From contig CAYPOT010000012.1 in NCBI GenBank assembly GCA_964412455.1, forward strand, positions 1 through 64,000: 64,000 nt of DNA, in the 5' to 3' direction. The position numbers were made by a program, and so were the translations under genes. This stretch comes from JAAXXJ01 sp964412455. GTDB taxonomy: Bacteria > Nitrospirota > UBA9217. Within the stretch, counting starts at the first letter, position 1. Each line of letters begins with the position of its first letter. Under the pieces are notes generated by a model. That model had not been told where the DNA came from, ran no database searches, and saw nothing but the letters and a program-made list of their open reading frames with translations. This document shows, piece after piece, positions 8,113 to 16,968 of the stretch.

Positions 8113-10203
8113 ATGAAACATTTTATCGAAACATACGGATTCCTGATCGTCCTGTTCCCGCTCCTGGGGGCGGCGGTGAACGGCCTCCTCGGGCGGCGCA
8201 TCCAGGCGAGGTTCGGAGAAAAGGCCGTCGGCCGGCTTGCCTGCGGGTCCGTGCTGCTCTCGTTCCTGCTCTCCCTGGCCGCCTTCCTGACGGTCGCGAA
8301 CAGCAACGGCCAGGCCGTGGTGAACCGGGTCTACACCTGGCTGGAAGCAGGCAGTTTCAAAGCCGACGCGGCCTTCCTCTTCGACCCTTTGAGCACGGTG
8401 ATGCTCCTGATCATCACCGGCATCGGCTTTCTGATCCACGTCTATTCCACGGCCTACATGAAGGGCGATCCCGGCTTTTCCCGGTACTTCGCGTACCTGA
8501 ACCTCTTCGTCTTCTCCATGCTCGTGCTGGTGCTGGCCGAGAACGCGCTCCTCATGTTCATCGGCTGGGAGGGGGTGGGCCTCTGCTCCTACCTGCTGAT
8601 CGGGTTCTGGTTCCATGAAAGGGAGAACGCCTCCGCGGCGAACAAGGCGTTCATCGTCAATCGCGTGGGCGATCTCGGGTTCATCGTCGGCCTCTTCCTC
8701 CTCTACTGGTCTCTGTCCGGGGCGGCCGGCCCCCTCGCCGAAGGAGAGTCGGTCCTGAGCTTTCCCTTCCTCGCCGAACACGTTCATCTGATCAGTGACG
8801 CGTCTCTCTTCGGCGCGGGTGCGGCGACCGTCATCTGCCTCTGCCTGTTCGTCGGGGCCGCGGGCAAGTCCGCCCAGATCCCGCTCCATGTCTGGCTTCC
8901 GGACGCCATGGCCGGCCCCACGCCGGTGAGCGCCCTGATCCACGCGGCCACCATGGTGACCGCCGGCGTGTATATGATCGGCAGGCTCCATTTTCTGTTC
9001 TCCCTGAGCGGCACGGCCATGGCGGTGATCGCCGTGACGGGCGCGGCCACGGCCTTCTTCGCAGCGACCATGGGCTGCGTCCAGACCGACATCAAGAAGA
9101 TCCTGGCCTATTCCACGGTGAGCCAGCTCGGCTACATGTTCCTGGCCATGGGCGTCGGCGCGTTCTCAGCAGGCATCTTCCACGTGGTGACCCACGCTTT
9201 TTTCAAAGCATGCCTGTTCCTGGGGGCAGGGAGCGTGATCCTCGGCATGCACCATGAGCAGGACATCGGAAAAATGGGCGGCCTCCGCAACTACATGCCC
9301 AGGACCTTCGCGACCTTTGCCGTCGCCACGATCGCGATCATGGGCCTCCCGCCCTTTTCGGGGTTCTTCAGCAAGGACGAGATCTTGTGGCAGGCCTGGA
9401 AGAGCGGGCACGGCCACCCGATCCTCTGGCTCACGGGGTTCCTGACCGCGGGCATCACGGCCTTCTACATGTCGCGGCTTCTCCTCCTGACGTTCTTCGG
9501 CGAGAACCGGAGGCGGCGGGCCGTCCATGACGGGCATCATGCTGTTGAACACGAAACGCACGGGCATCGTGACGCCCACGCGATCAGGGAATCCCCCGCG
9601 GCCATGACCGTGCCGCTCGTGATTCTTGCCGTCTTCTCTATCATCGCCGGGTTTGCGGGCGTGCCCGAGTCGCTGGGCGGCTCGAACTACTTCGCAGTGT
9701 ACCTTGGTCCGGTGCTGGGCTTTCACGGCCACGATATCCCTGCTCCCCTGGAGTACCTCTTCATGCTGGCGTCCATCGGCATGGTGGCGGCGGGAAGCGG
9801 ACTGGCCTATCTTTTCTATGTGAAGAAACCCGGCCTCCCCGGATTTTTTGCGGAGAAACTGAAATATCCCTACAGGCTCGTGTACAACAAGTATTACGTT
9901 GACGAGCTCTACGACGTTGTCTTTGTCTCAGGGACCAAGGTGACCTCGAAGGCGCTCGCACTCTTCGACAAATACGCCATCGACCTCGTCGTGAACCTGA
10001 GCGGCCTCGCGCTCAGGACCCAGTCGCGCATCGCCGGCTGGTTCGATTTGCGATTCGTGGACGGGGCGGTGAATCTCGTAGCCGACTCTACGCTGGCCAT
10101 CGGGGACAATCTCAGAAAGGTCCAGACCGGCAGGGTGCAGGTTTATATCCTCGTTCTGGTCCTGATGGTGGCGTTGGGAATTGTGGTGAACGTAGTGATG
10201 TGA
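8113..10203 (+). CDS. nuoL: NADH-quinone oxidoreductase subunit L
   Basis: Antiporter-like proton-pumping subunit, about 696 residues, with roughly 16 hydrophobic helices. The FIGWEGVGLCSYLLIGFW motif carries the conserved helix-5 Glu, and HVWLPDAMAGPTPVSALIHA is the universal NuoL/M/N signature. The C-terminal region matches the lateral amphipathic helix region. ATG 8113 (MKHFIETYG) is preferred over a GTG at 8062 because it matches the usual NuoL start, although its ribosome site is weak. A His-rich loop is visible around the HDGHHAVEHETHGHRDAH stretch, which is likely a lineage-specific loop. Confidence 0.95.
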   Translation: MKHFIETYGFLIVLFPLLGAAVNGLLGRRIQARFGEKAVGRLACGSVLLSFLLSLAAFLTVANSNGQAVVNRVYTWLEAGSFKADAAFLFDPLSTVMLLIITGIGFLIHVYSTAYMKGDPGFSRYFAYLNLFVFSMLVLVLAENALLMFIGWEGVGLCSYLLIGFWFHERENASAANKAFIVNRVGDLGFIVGLFLLYWSLSGAAGPLAEGESVLSFPFLAEHVHLISDASLFGAGAATVICLCLFVGAAGKSAQIPLHVWLPDAMAGPTPVSALIHAATMVTAGVYMIGRLHFLFSLSGTAMAVIAVTGAATAFFAATMGCVQTDIKKILAYSTVSQLGYMFLAMGVGAFSAGIFHVVTHAFFKACLFLGAGSVILGMHHEQDIGKMGGLRNYMPRTFATFAVATIAIMGLPPFSGFFSKDEILWQAWKSGHGHPILWLTGFLTAGITAFYMSRLLLLTFFGENRRRRAVHDGHHAVEHETHGHRDAHAIRESPAAMTVPLVILAVFSIIAGFAGVPESLGGSNYFAVYLGPVLGFHGHDIPAPLEYLFMLASIGMVAAGSGLAYLFYVKKPGLPGFFAEKLKYPYRLVYNKYYVDELYDVVFVSGTKVTSKALALFDKYAIDLVVNLSGLALRTQSRIAGWFDLRFVDGAVNLVADSTLAIGDNLRKVQTGRVQVYILVLVLMVALGIVVNVVM

Positions 10204-10222
10204 CCGGGAATAGATATGGTAA

Positions 10223-10299
10223 GGGCGGCCCGCAGCCTGCCCCCGAATGATTTAATCGGGGGTGGCCGCCCAAAACAGGGCAACCACACAGGGTTGCCC
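10223..10299. other. Two adjacent inverted repeats in the nuoL-nuoM gap
   Basis: An outer pair GGGCGGCC/GGCCGCCC (10223-10230, 10264-10271) encloses CCCCCGA/TCGGGGG (10240-10246, 10256-10262). A second hairpin follows, GGGCAACC (10278-10285) with GGTTGCCC (10292-10299). No T-run follows. Related GGGTTGCC words recur at 23215-23232, and ATTCCG words near 10315-10330 belong to another repeat family. Confidence 0.55.
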
Positions 10300-10351
10300 C
10301 TACATTAATCCCGCATTCCGAATTCCGCATCGATTTATTGGAGGACGTCTC

Positions 10352-11851
10352 ATGACGGAACTCATCAACAACCATCTCTTATCGCTCATCACGTTTATAC
10401 CGCTCCTGGGGGGAGTGATCATCCTCGTGATGCCGCGGGACAGGCAGGACGCGATCCGCTGGACCGCCCTGGCGTTTACCACTCTGCCCCTCCTGTTCGC
10501 AGCGGCGCTTTACCTGCGCTTTGACAGCGCCGCGGCAGGGTTCAGCGCATCGACCGGTCTCCAGTTCGTCGAGCGATACCCGTGGATACCGGACTTCAAC
10601 ATCAATTACTTCCTCGGCGTGGACGGCCTCAGCATGCCCATGGTGCTTTTGTGCGCGCTCATCTGCCCGCTCTGCATCCTCGCGTCGTGGGGGATCGAGA
10701 AGGGCGTCAAGGGCTACCATTTTCTTTTCCTGCTGCTCGAAACGGGCATGATGGGAGTGTTCGTGTCCCTGGATTTTTTTCTGTTCTTCGTCTTCTGGGA
10801 GGTCATGCTCCTGCCCATGTACTTCCTCATCGGCATCTGGGGCGGACCGCGGAAGGAATACGCCGCCATCAAGTTCTTCATCTACACCCTGGTGGGGTCG
10901 GTCCTGATGCTGCTCGTGATCATCTACAGTTACCTGGCCTCGACGCCGCACACCTTCGACCTCACGGAGCTGGCATCGAACAACAGCGTCCTCGGCTATC
11001 GCGCCGTCCTGTGGTGGCTGCTCTTTATCGGCTTCGCCATCAAGGTCCCGCTGTTCCCGTTCCATACCTGGCTGCCCGACGCCCACGTGGAAGCGCCCAC
11101 GGCCGTCAGCGTGGTGCTTGCCGCCATCCTTCTCAAGATGGGGACCTACGGCATCCTCCGGATCAACTACAGCCTGCTCCCGGATGTGACCTTGTCCATG
11201 TCCCTGGTCATGGCCGTCATCGGCGCGGTGAACATTATCTATGGGGCGCTCTGCGCCATGGCGCAGAAGGACCTGAAAAAGCTCGTGGCCTACTCCAGCA
11301 TAAGCCACATGGGCTATGTCATGCTCGGCATGGCAAGCATGACGAGCGAGGGCTTGAACGGCGCGGTGCTCCAGATGTTCAACCACGGCGTGGTCACGGC
11401 AATGCTGTTCCTGCTCGTCGGCGTGATCTACGACCGCGCGCACCACCGGGAGATCGAGGGCTTCGGCGGCATCGCGGCGGTGGTCCCGAACTACGCCTTC
11501 GTAACCTTCCTGGCCTTCTTCGCGGCGCTGGGCCTGCCGGGCCTGAACAGCTTCATCAGCGAGGCACTGGTGCTCCTGGGCGCCTTCAAGAAATTCCCGG
11601 TCATCACCGCCATCGCGGCGTCGGGCGTGATCATCACCGCGGCCTACTGCCTCTGGACCCTGCAGCGTATCTTCCTGGGCAAACTGAACGAGAAGTACAC
11701 GCTGTTGCCCGATCTCGACCGCCGGGAGGCCCTGAGCCTCATTCCGCTCGGCGTCCTGGTCGTGGTCCTGGGCGTCTATCCGCATCCCGTGCTGAACCTC
11801 ATGAAGGCCACGCTCGGTTCCATTAATGCCCTGGTGCTGGCGGCGCTGTAG
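10352..11851 (+). CDS. nuoM: NADH-quinone oxidoreductase subunit M
   Basis: Antiporter-like proton-pumping subunit, about 499 residues, 13-14 helices. Conserved signatures are FWEVMLLPMYFLIGIWGG with the key Glu, and FPFHTWLPDAHVEAPTAVSV. GGAGG lies seven bases upstream of ATG 10352, so this start is firm; a longer frame begins inside the repeat-bearing 148-base gap after nuoL and is rejected. Confidence 0.96.
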   Translation: MTELINNHLLSLITFIPLLGGVIILVMPRDRQDAIRWTALAFTTLPLLFAAALYLRFDSAAAGFSASTGLQFVERYPWIPDFNINYFLGVDGLSMPMVLLCALICPLCILASWGIEKGVKGYHFLFLLLETGMMGVFVSLDFFLFFVFWEVMLLPMYFLIGIWGGPRKEYAAIKFFIYTLVGSVLMLLVIIYSYLASTPHTFDLTELASNNSVLGYRAVLWWLLFIGFAIKVPLFPFHTWLPDAHVEAPTAVSVVLAAILLKMGTYGILRINYSLLPDVTLSMSLVMAVIGAVNIIYGALCAMAQKDLKKLVAYSSISHMGYVMLGMASMTSEGLNGAVLQMFNHGVVTAMLFLLVGVIYDRAHHREIEGFGGIAAVVPNYAFVTFLAFFAALGLPGLNSFISEALVLLGAFKKFPVITAIAASGVIITAAYCLWTLQRIFLGKLNEKYTLLPDLDRREALSLIPLGVLVVVLGVYPHPVLNLMKATLGSINALVLAAL

Positions 11852-11888
11852 CGGAGCGGATTTTTGAGCGCCTCATACATATCATTTA

Positions 11889-11987
11889 TCCGTCATTCCG
11901 GCATGGTTCAAGCCGGAATCCAGTGACTTTGTTTTTCTCATTGTCATAAAAAACCTGGATTCCCGATTAAAGCATTCGGGAATGACG
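11889..11987. repeat. Imperfect inverted repeat in the nuoM-nuoN gap
   Basis: Two arms of about 32 bases, one beginning GTCATTCCGG and ending GGAATCCAG, the other its near reverse complement (CTGGATTCCC … GGGAATGAC), lie about 30 bases apart in the 216-base gap. Each arm is also a small palindrome. This GTCATTCC…GGAATCCAG arrangement is a familiar type of dispersed intergenic repeat. No gene is seen in the gap. Confidence 0.7.
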
Positions 11988-12067
11988 AAAAAGTGTCGCT
12001 GTAGTGCCGGCGACTTCGTGTTGTTATGGTGCATTCAGGTTTTGCAGGCCGGGTACAGGGAGTTGTA

Positions 12068-13579
12068 ATGAATAATTTCGAGAGCCTCGCCTATTTCGCT
12101 CCTGAAGGATTCCTGTCGATCTATATCCTCGCCCTCCTTCTGTGCAGCTTCTTTCTGAAGCAGGAACGGAACAGGCCGATGCTCTTCTATCCGCTGGGGA
12201 TCGCCGGTCTCGCTGTCACGCTGGTCCTGGAAGCGTTCAACCTGTCCGCGACCCCCGGAAGCAGGGAACTGTTCTTCGGCCTGCTCAGGACAGATGACCT
12301 GGCCCATCTCTTTAAGCTGCTCTGCCTCGTCTCGGCCGTCCTGTTCCTGGTCTTTTCTCTCACCGCGCGGGAGACCGCCAGGCGGTTCCACGACTCGATG
12401 GAGTACGTGGTCCTGGCCCTCTCCCTGACCCTGGGCATGATGCTCCTCGCGGCCTCGAACAACATCCTGATGCTCTACCTGGCCATGGAGCTTCTGAGCT
12501 TCACGTCGTACCTCCTCACGGGGTTCGTGGAGCGCGATGAGAAGACCACCGAGGCGGCGATCAAGTACCTCCTCTACGGCGCCGTGGCCTCGGGCATCAT
12601 GATCTATGGGTTTTCGCTCCTCTATGGCCTGACCGGGTCCCTGGATTTCACGGTCATCCGGGAGCGCCTGGCCGGGGACCGGGTTTCCGGGCCCATGCTC
12701 GTTATCTCGATCGCCTTCATCATGACGGGGCTGGGATTCAAGATCGCTGCGTTCCCGTTCCACCTCTGGAGCCCGGACGTGTACGAGGGCGCGCCCACGG
12801 CCTTCAGCGCGTTCCTGTCCGTCGGCCCCAAAGCGGCGGGGTTCGCCGTTCTGGTGCGGGTCCTGTATCATGTCTTCGGCCTGGGAACGGCTTCCGTGGC
12901 GCCGCCTCCGGCGAATTTCGACTGGACCTTCACCATCGCCGTGGTCTCGGCCCTCACCATGACCGTGGGGAACATGGCGGCCCTGCCGCAGCGGAACATC
13001 AAGCGCCTCCTTGCCTACTCCAGCATCGCCCACGCGGGCTACGCGCTCATGGCCGTGGCGACCCAGACCGGGTTCGGACTCAGGGCGCTGTTCTTCTACC
13101 TGGCTGTATATCTCCTCATGAACCTAAGCGCCTTCCTCGTGGCCATCATGGTGGCGAACGAGCACTATACGGAGCGGCTCGATGGCTACGAAGGGCTTGG
13201 TTGGAAAGGGACCCAGGGCGCGTTCCTGGCGTCCGTGATGACCGTGGCCCTCTTCTCCCTGGCCGGCATCCCGCCCTTTGCGGGCTTCGTGGGCAAGGTC
13301 TATCTCCTGCTCGCGGTGCTCAAGACGGGAAGCGGGCTGTATTGGCTCGCCGCGGTGGCCGTGATCAACACGGTGATCTCGCTGTACTACTACGCGCGGG
13401 TCGTTAAGCTGATGTTCCTGTCCCGGAAGGTCCGGGGGACGCCGTTTTCGCCCATGACCGCGTTCCGGTACGTGCCGTACGCGGTCCTGGCGGCACTGGC
13501 ATTCCTCACGGTCCTCTTCGGCGTGTACTGGCCGCCGCTGGACGCGCTCAGCAGGCTGGCGGAGAACTTTTTGCGGTAA
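12068..13579 (+). CDS. nuoN: NADH-quinone oxidoreductase subunit N
   Basis: Third antiporter-like subunit, about 503 residues. LYLAMELLSFTSYLLTGF holds the conserved Glu, and FPFHLWSPDVYEGAPTAFSA is the NuoN form of the family signature. ATG 12068 with GGGAG upstream is preferred; the longer frame reaches back towards the inverted repeat. It completes the Nuo set; a CBS-domain gene follows after 39 bases and may be co-transcribed. Confidence 0.95.
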   Translation: MNNFESLAYFAPEGFLSIYILALLLCSFFLKQERNRPMLFYPLGIAGLAVTLVLEAFNLSATPGSRELFFGLLRTDDLAHLFKLLCLVSAVLFLVFSLTARETARRFHDSMEYVVLALSLTLGMMLLAASNNILMLYLAMELLSFTSYLLTGFVERDEKTTEAAIKYLLYGAVASGIMIYGFSLLYGLTGSLDFTVIRERLAGDRVSGPMLVISIAFIMTGLGFKIAAFPFHLWSPDVYEGAPTAFSAFLSVGPKAAGFAVLVRVLYHVFGLGTASVAPPPANFDWTFTIAVVSALTMTVGNMAALPQRNIKRLLAYSSIAHAGYALMAVATQTGFGLRALFFYLAVYLLMNLSAFLVAIMVANEHYTERLDGYEGLGWKGTQGAFLASVMTVALFSLAGIPPFAGFVGKVYLLLAVLKTGSGLYWLAAVAVINTVISLYYYARVVKLMFLSRKVRGTPFSPMTAFRYVPYAVLAALAFLTVLFGVYWPPLDALSRLAENFLR

Positions 13580-13618
13580 ATTCCAACGCGCGCGAATCAT
13601 TGTCAGGGGGTATCGGAT

Positions 13619-14053
13619 ATGACCATTCGGGATATATTAAAGGAAAAGGGCAGTGAGGTGCTGACCGTGGACATGGACACGAGCATCCCGGATACGGCCC
13701 GCGTCATGATGGAAAAGAACATCGGCGCCCTGCTCGTCGAGGACGACGGCAAGCTCTGCGGCATCGTGACCGAGCGGGACGTGGTCCGGATCCTGGGCAA
13801 GACCGGCTGCGACCTCGAGGGCCTGCGCGTGGCGGACATCATGGTCAAGAGCGAGAACTTGTTCGTGGCCGAGGCGGACGATCAGAACGACACCGTCATG
13901 GCGATCATGGTCCAGAAGAACTTTCGCCACATGCCCATCGTGGACGAGGGCGAGATCGTGGGCCTCATCTCCATCCGCGACGTGGTCCGGGCGCACGTGA
14001 AGAAGCTCCAGGCCCAGGCCCAGGTCCATTTCCTTTCGGAATATATCCGGTAG
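13619..14053 (+). CDS. CBS-domain pair protein
   Basis: A 144-residue protein made of two CBS motifs (about residues 10-60 and 75-130), with typical segments GALLVEDDGKLCGIVTERDVV and MPIVDEGEIVGLISIRDVV. CBS pairs bind adenine nucleotides and often act as energy or redox sensors. A GGGGG ribosome site precedes ATG 13619. The last 15 residues (HVKKLQ…SEYIR) and following bases are duplicated near 19745-19827. Its target is unknown; proximity to nuo suggests, but does not show, respiratory control. Confidence 0.9.
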   Translation: MTIRDILKEKGSEVLTVDMDTSIPDTARVMMEKNIGALLVEDDGKLCGIVTERDVVRILGKTGCDLEGLRVADIMVKSENLFVAEADDQNDTVMAIMVQKNFRHMPIVDEGEIVGLISIRDVVRAHVKKLQAQAQVHFLSEYIR

Positions 14054-14078
14054 GTGATGCGGACAAACACAGAACATC
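13991..14078 (+). repeat. CBS-gene 3'-end repeat, copy 1
   Basis: From GCGCACGTGA inside the CBS gene to about 25 bases past its stop, this segment matches 19745-19827 in the same orientation with few mismatches and one six-base indel. Upstream sequence differs completely between the copies. Confidence 0.8.
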
Positions 14079-14369
14079 GAATATAGTAAACATGGTTACG
14101 TCACCTGCGATTGCGCGCGTTAAAAAAGGTTTTGTTATTTAATAAATTGAAGCGATTGCAAAGATCACAACGGAGACATTGAGACAAGGGGGGATGGATG
14201 CGGAAGTCGTTGACTAAAACCATCCGAAATTTTGCTTCTTGATACAACACCGTTCAGGATGTGTCCGATCTTGACGCCGGCGCCGGAGTTCGTGTCCTGT
14301 CAGCTCGTACCGTCTGCTTCTCTGCTCTTTTACGATGTGACCTCGTCAATATTCACGGCTGCGAAGACT
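14079..14369. other. Intergenic stretch with no clear gene
   Basis: Between the CBS gene and the signalling block. No open frame with a ribosome site or family motif was found. On the minus strand the stretch just beyond the truncated receiver at 14370 may hold further decayed coding sequence (frame-shifted DEVFAAVNIDEV), which I could not assign. Confidence 0.4.
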
Positions 14370-14456
14370 TCATCCTTCCTTGGCATTCAGAATATCAACA
14401 AGGGTCTTTCTTGATTTGGCATCGTCATCCATCGCAAGTATACTTGCTTTTTTCAT
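14370..14456 (-). pseudogene. Truncated response-regulator receiver gene
   Basis: A 28-codon frame, MKKASILAMDDDAKSRKTL then VDILNAKEG, is a clear receiver-domain N-terminus (first strand, the acidic DDD triad and first helix) that ends at a premature TGA. Its ATG overlaps the stop of the histidine kinase gene as ATGA, just as intact operon neighbours do. The rest of the receiver is missing downstream. It is probably the broken cognate regulator of the kinase. Confidence 0.7.
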
Positions 14457-15991
14457 CCCGCTCTCCCCTCAACCGGCAGCGCCACCGAAAATGTAGTCCC
14501 CTCACCCGTGCGGCTCTCCACTTCGATTTCCCCATTGTTGGCCTCGATGAGGTTCTTGCAGACCGTGAGGCCCAACCCGAGACCCTTCGCCTTGGTTGTG
14601 AAAAGAGGCTGGAAGAGCCTTTTCATGCCATCGGGGGAGATCCCCACTCCCGTATCCGAAACACTGATCACTACGTATGATGAAAGACCGCTCTGTTCAT
14701 TCGCTGAGACGACGGACGAAACTTCATCTCTTGCTCCTTGTCCCTCGTCCATCCGCGCTCCCTTTGCGCATATAGTAATGCTGCCCCCTCCGGGCATCGC
14801 CTGGACGGCATTGGTGATCAGGTTCTGTAGGACCTGGCCCATCTGAAAGGCGTCCACCATAAGGGCGGGGAGAGCGTCCGGGAGGTCCGTCCGGACCACG
14901 ATATTTTCCGGGACCGCACACCGCCCGAGGCTTTCCTTTATCAGCTCGTGTGCCGTCACCACCTTTATCTGCGGCGTTTTGGTGCGGGCAAAATCGAGGA
15001 GGTCGGTGATGATCCGCTGGGAGTTGTCAATCTCCTGTTTGATGATCCCCAGGTATTCCTTTATGGTTTCATCGGCATCCGACAGGACCATTTTCAGATA
15101 ATATACGGCATTACTCATCACTCCCAGCGGGTTGCGCAGCTCATGCCCCACGCTGCCGGAGAGCTGGCCAAGAATGGAAAGCTTTTCCTTGCGGACCAGT
15201 TCTTCCTGAGCTTCGAGGAGCTTCTGGTTCTGGTCTCTCACCTTGTCCCTTTCCTGCTGCAGCAGCTCTTCCCGGTCCTTGACGGCAAGGGTCATTGCAT
15301 AAAATTCCATGGACAGCTCGCCGATCTCACTCTTTGAACGCTCAGGCGGCATATACGGGAGCTCCCCGTTTTTAACCATTCGAACGGAATTGAGCAGGTT
15401 GACGACAGGACGTATTACGAGCCGTTCAACAAGAGCGTTTATAGCAAACATGGCTAAAATGGATAAAATAATGGCAACGATTATGTGATTGGTTATGGCT
15501 TTGTCGATGACCGACCGCATTGTCGCAGTTGAGAGCGCCAGCCGGGTATAACCTATACCAATGGTGGGCGAGTCGGCGAATGGTTTAATATTGACCGCGC
15601 TGTAGAAGTCATACCTGTTTTTGTCTTTTTTTATGAAGAGCTCATCGGATTCCGTGAAATGCGTGATTGCCGCAGGGACGGGGCGCTCATCAAACGCCTC
15701 GTCAGGATAGGTGTCCATTGTCTGCCAGAGTGTTGTAAAGACCTGTGCAATTTCAACACCCTCTGTCTGAACAATGTAGGATGCTTTTTTGACAAAATCC
15801 AGGTTCTCCTTTGCAAGCCCTTCCTCGGCGGCCTTTTGCAGAGAGAGGCTTAGGACCGTGCCCCGAATGATCAGCTCTCTTTCTATGCTGTCCCTCTCAG
15901 CCGAGATAAAGAGATATGAACTTAACGCGCTGCCGATGATAATAAACAGTGCAATGAAGAATGATGCCCTGGTTTTCAGCGAGTGGGTCAC
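14453..15991 (-). CDS. Membrane sensor histidine kinase (HAMP-HisKA-HATPase)
   Basis: A 512-residue kinase. Helices at about 10-30 and 168-188 flank a roughly 135-residue periplasmic sensor. HAMP follows (about 190-240), then a short coiled coil. The H-box GSVGHELRNPLG has His283; ATP-binding motifs are NLITNAVQAM, SDTGVGIS and GLGLGLTVCKN. An unusual insertion of about 27 residues (412-438, DEGQGARDEVSS…) separates two strands of the ATPase domain. Its start overlaps the stop of the PstS-like gene as ATGA, so the binding protein probably presents ligand to this sensor. A truncated receiver gene follows. Confidence 0.92.
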   Translation of the reverse strand: MTHSLKTRASFFIALFIIIGSALSSYLFISAERDSIERELIIRGTVLSLSLQKAAEEGLAKENLDFVKKASYIVQTEGVEIAQVFTTLWQTMDTYPDEAFDERPVPAAITHFTESDELFIKKDKNRYDFYSAVNIKPFADSPTIGIGYTRLALSTATMRSVIDKAITNHIIVAIILSILAMFAINALVERLVIRPVVNLLNSVRMVKNGELPYMPPERSKSEIGELSMEFYAMTLAVKDREELLQQERDKVRDQNQKLLEAQEELVRKEKLSILGQLSGSVGHELRNPLGVMSNAVYYLKMVLSDADETIKEYLGIIKQEIDNSQRIITDLLDFARTKTPQIKVVTAHELIKESLGRCAVPENIVVRTDLPDALPALMVDAFQMGQVLQNLITNAVQAMPGGGSITICAKGARMDEGQGARDEVSSVVSANEQSGLSSYVVISVSDTGVGISPDGMKRLFQPLFTTKAKGLGLGLTVCKNLIEANNGEIEVESRTGEGTTFSVALPVEGRAG

Positions 15992-16821
15992 CTCATGTCC
16001 CTAAGCGACACCATTCCGTAAGAACTGATCAGTTTTTGCCCCTTGTTGCTTAACACAAAGTCGATGAATCTTTTTACTTCTGGCCTTGGATTCTTGGAAA
16101 TAACAAGATACAGCGGTCTCTTCAGAGGGTAACGATTCGATGCGATATTTTTTTTTGTAGGCATTACTCCGTTGAATTTAAGCATTTTAACATTGCGCTT
16201 CCTGGCGCTTGAGAAGCCGGTTACGCCAAAGCCCATGATATTGGTTTCAATGGCCTGCTCCACCAAACCCGCTGAAGTATAGGAAATGGCGTTCAGGGTT
16301 TTATCAGGCGCCTTGCCATCGAGAACGCTTTTTCGCAGTGTTGTGCCGACACCACTCAGACCTTTACCGGGGCTCGGGAGAATTTTTATAATCAATCCGT
16401 CGTTGCCTTTCAATTCTTTCCATTCGGTAATTTTACCGGCAAAGATGTTCCTGGCCTCGCCGAGCGTTATGGTATCAACCGGATTATTCTTGTGAACAAT
16501 GAACACCAGCGCATCCCATGCAACCTGAATATAATCGATGCGTTCAGGGTCATCAGCCGTTCTCCCTCTACAGGAGGCCGCAATGTCAACCTTCCCGCCG
16601 AGAAGATCATGCAGGCCGACTACGCTTCCCCCGCCGAGAATAAGCATTTGTTCCCCGGTCTGGTTTTCGTACTCTTTTGCAATATCAGAAAGATACCCCT
16701 CTTTGCTTATGGAGCAACCGCTCGCGGTGAGATGCCCGCCAAATACACTGCGAACATCAATAAACAAACTCGTCAAGCTGATGACAAAAATAAACCCGAA
16801 CATCACTGCTTTCTTTTTCAT
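15988..16821 (-). CDS. PstS-like periplasmic phosphate-family binding protein
   Basis: About 277 residues with an N-terminal signal (MKKKAVMFGFIFVISL…). Family features are the substrate-loop segments SGCSI, GGGSVVG, AASCRG and a TSAGLVEQA region, as in PBP_like_2/PstS proteins for phosphate or related oxyanions. Length is close to the family norm. ATG 16821 has AAGGAGG upstream; a longer frame to 16902 has none. No pstCAB genes are nearby; instead it overlaps a histidine kinase gene by four bases, which points to a sensory role. The ligand is not determined. Confidence 0.85.
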   Translation of the reverse strand: MKKKAVMFGFIFVISLTSLFIDVRSVFGGHLTASGCSISKEGYLSDIAKEYENQTGEQMLILGGGSVVGLHDLLGGKVDIAASCRGRTADDPERIDYIQVAWDALVFIVHKNNPVDTITLGEARNIFAGKITEWKELKGNDGLIIKILPSPGKGLSGVGTTLRKSVLDGKAPDKTLNAISYTSAGLVEQAIETNIMGFGVTGFSSARKRNVKMLKFNGVMPTKKNIASNRYPLKRPLYLVISKNPRPEVKRFIDFVLSNKGQKLISSYGMVSLRDMR

Positions 16822-16968
16822 GGGTCTGCCCTCCTTGCATTCGTCTCGCAAATGAACCTCCCACAGCAGGCGTTGCGGACTTCTAAATATTACACGCAAC
16901 AATCCTGCATGGGCCCGCGGGCTGGCGCCTCATCACCAGACAGGCGTCCGGTGTTTTTCGCGTCTCAA

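Noticed and set aside
10379..11785. 468-codon antisense frame opposite nuoM
   Set aside because: Charged low-complexity sequence in the shadow of nuoM.
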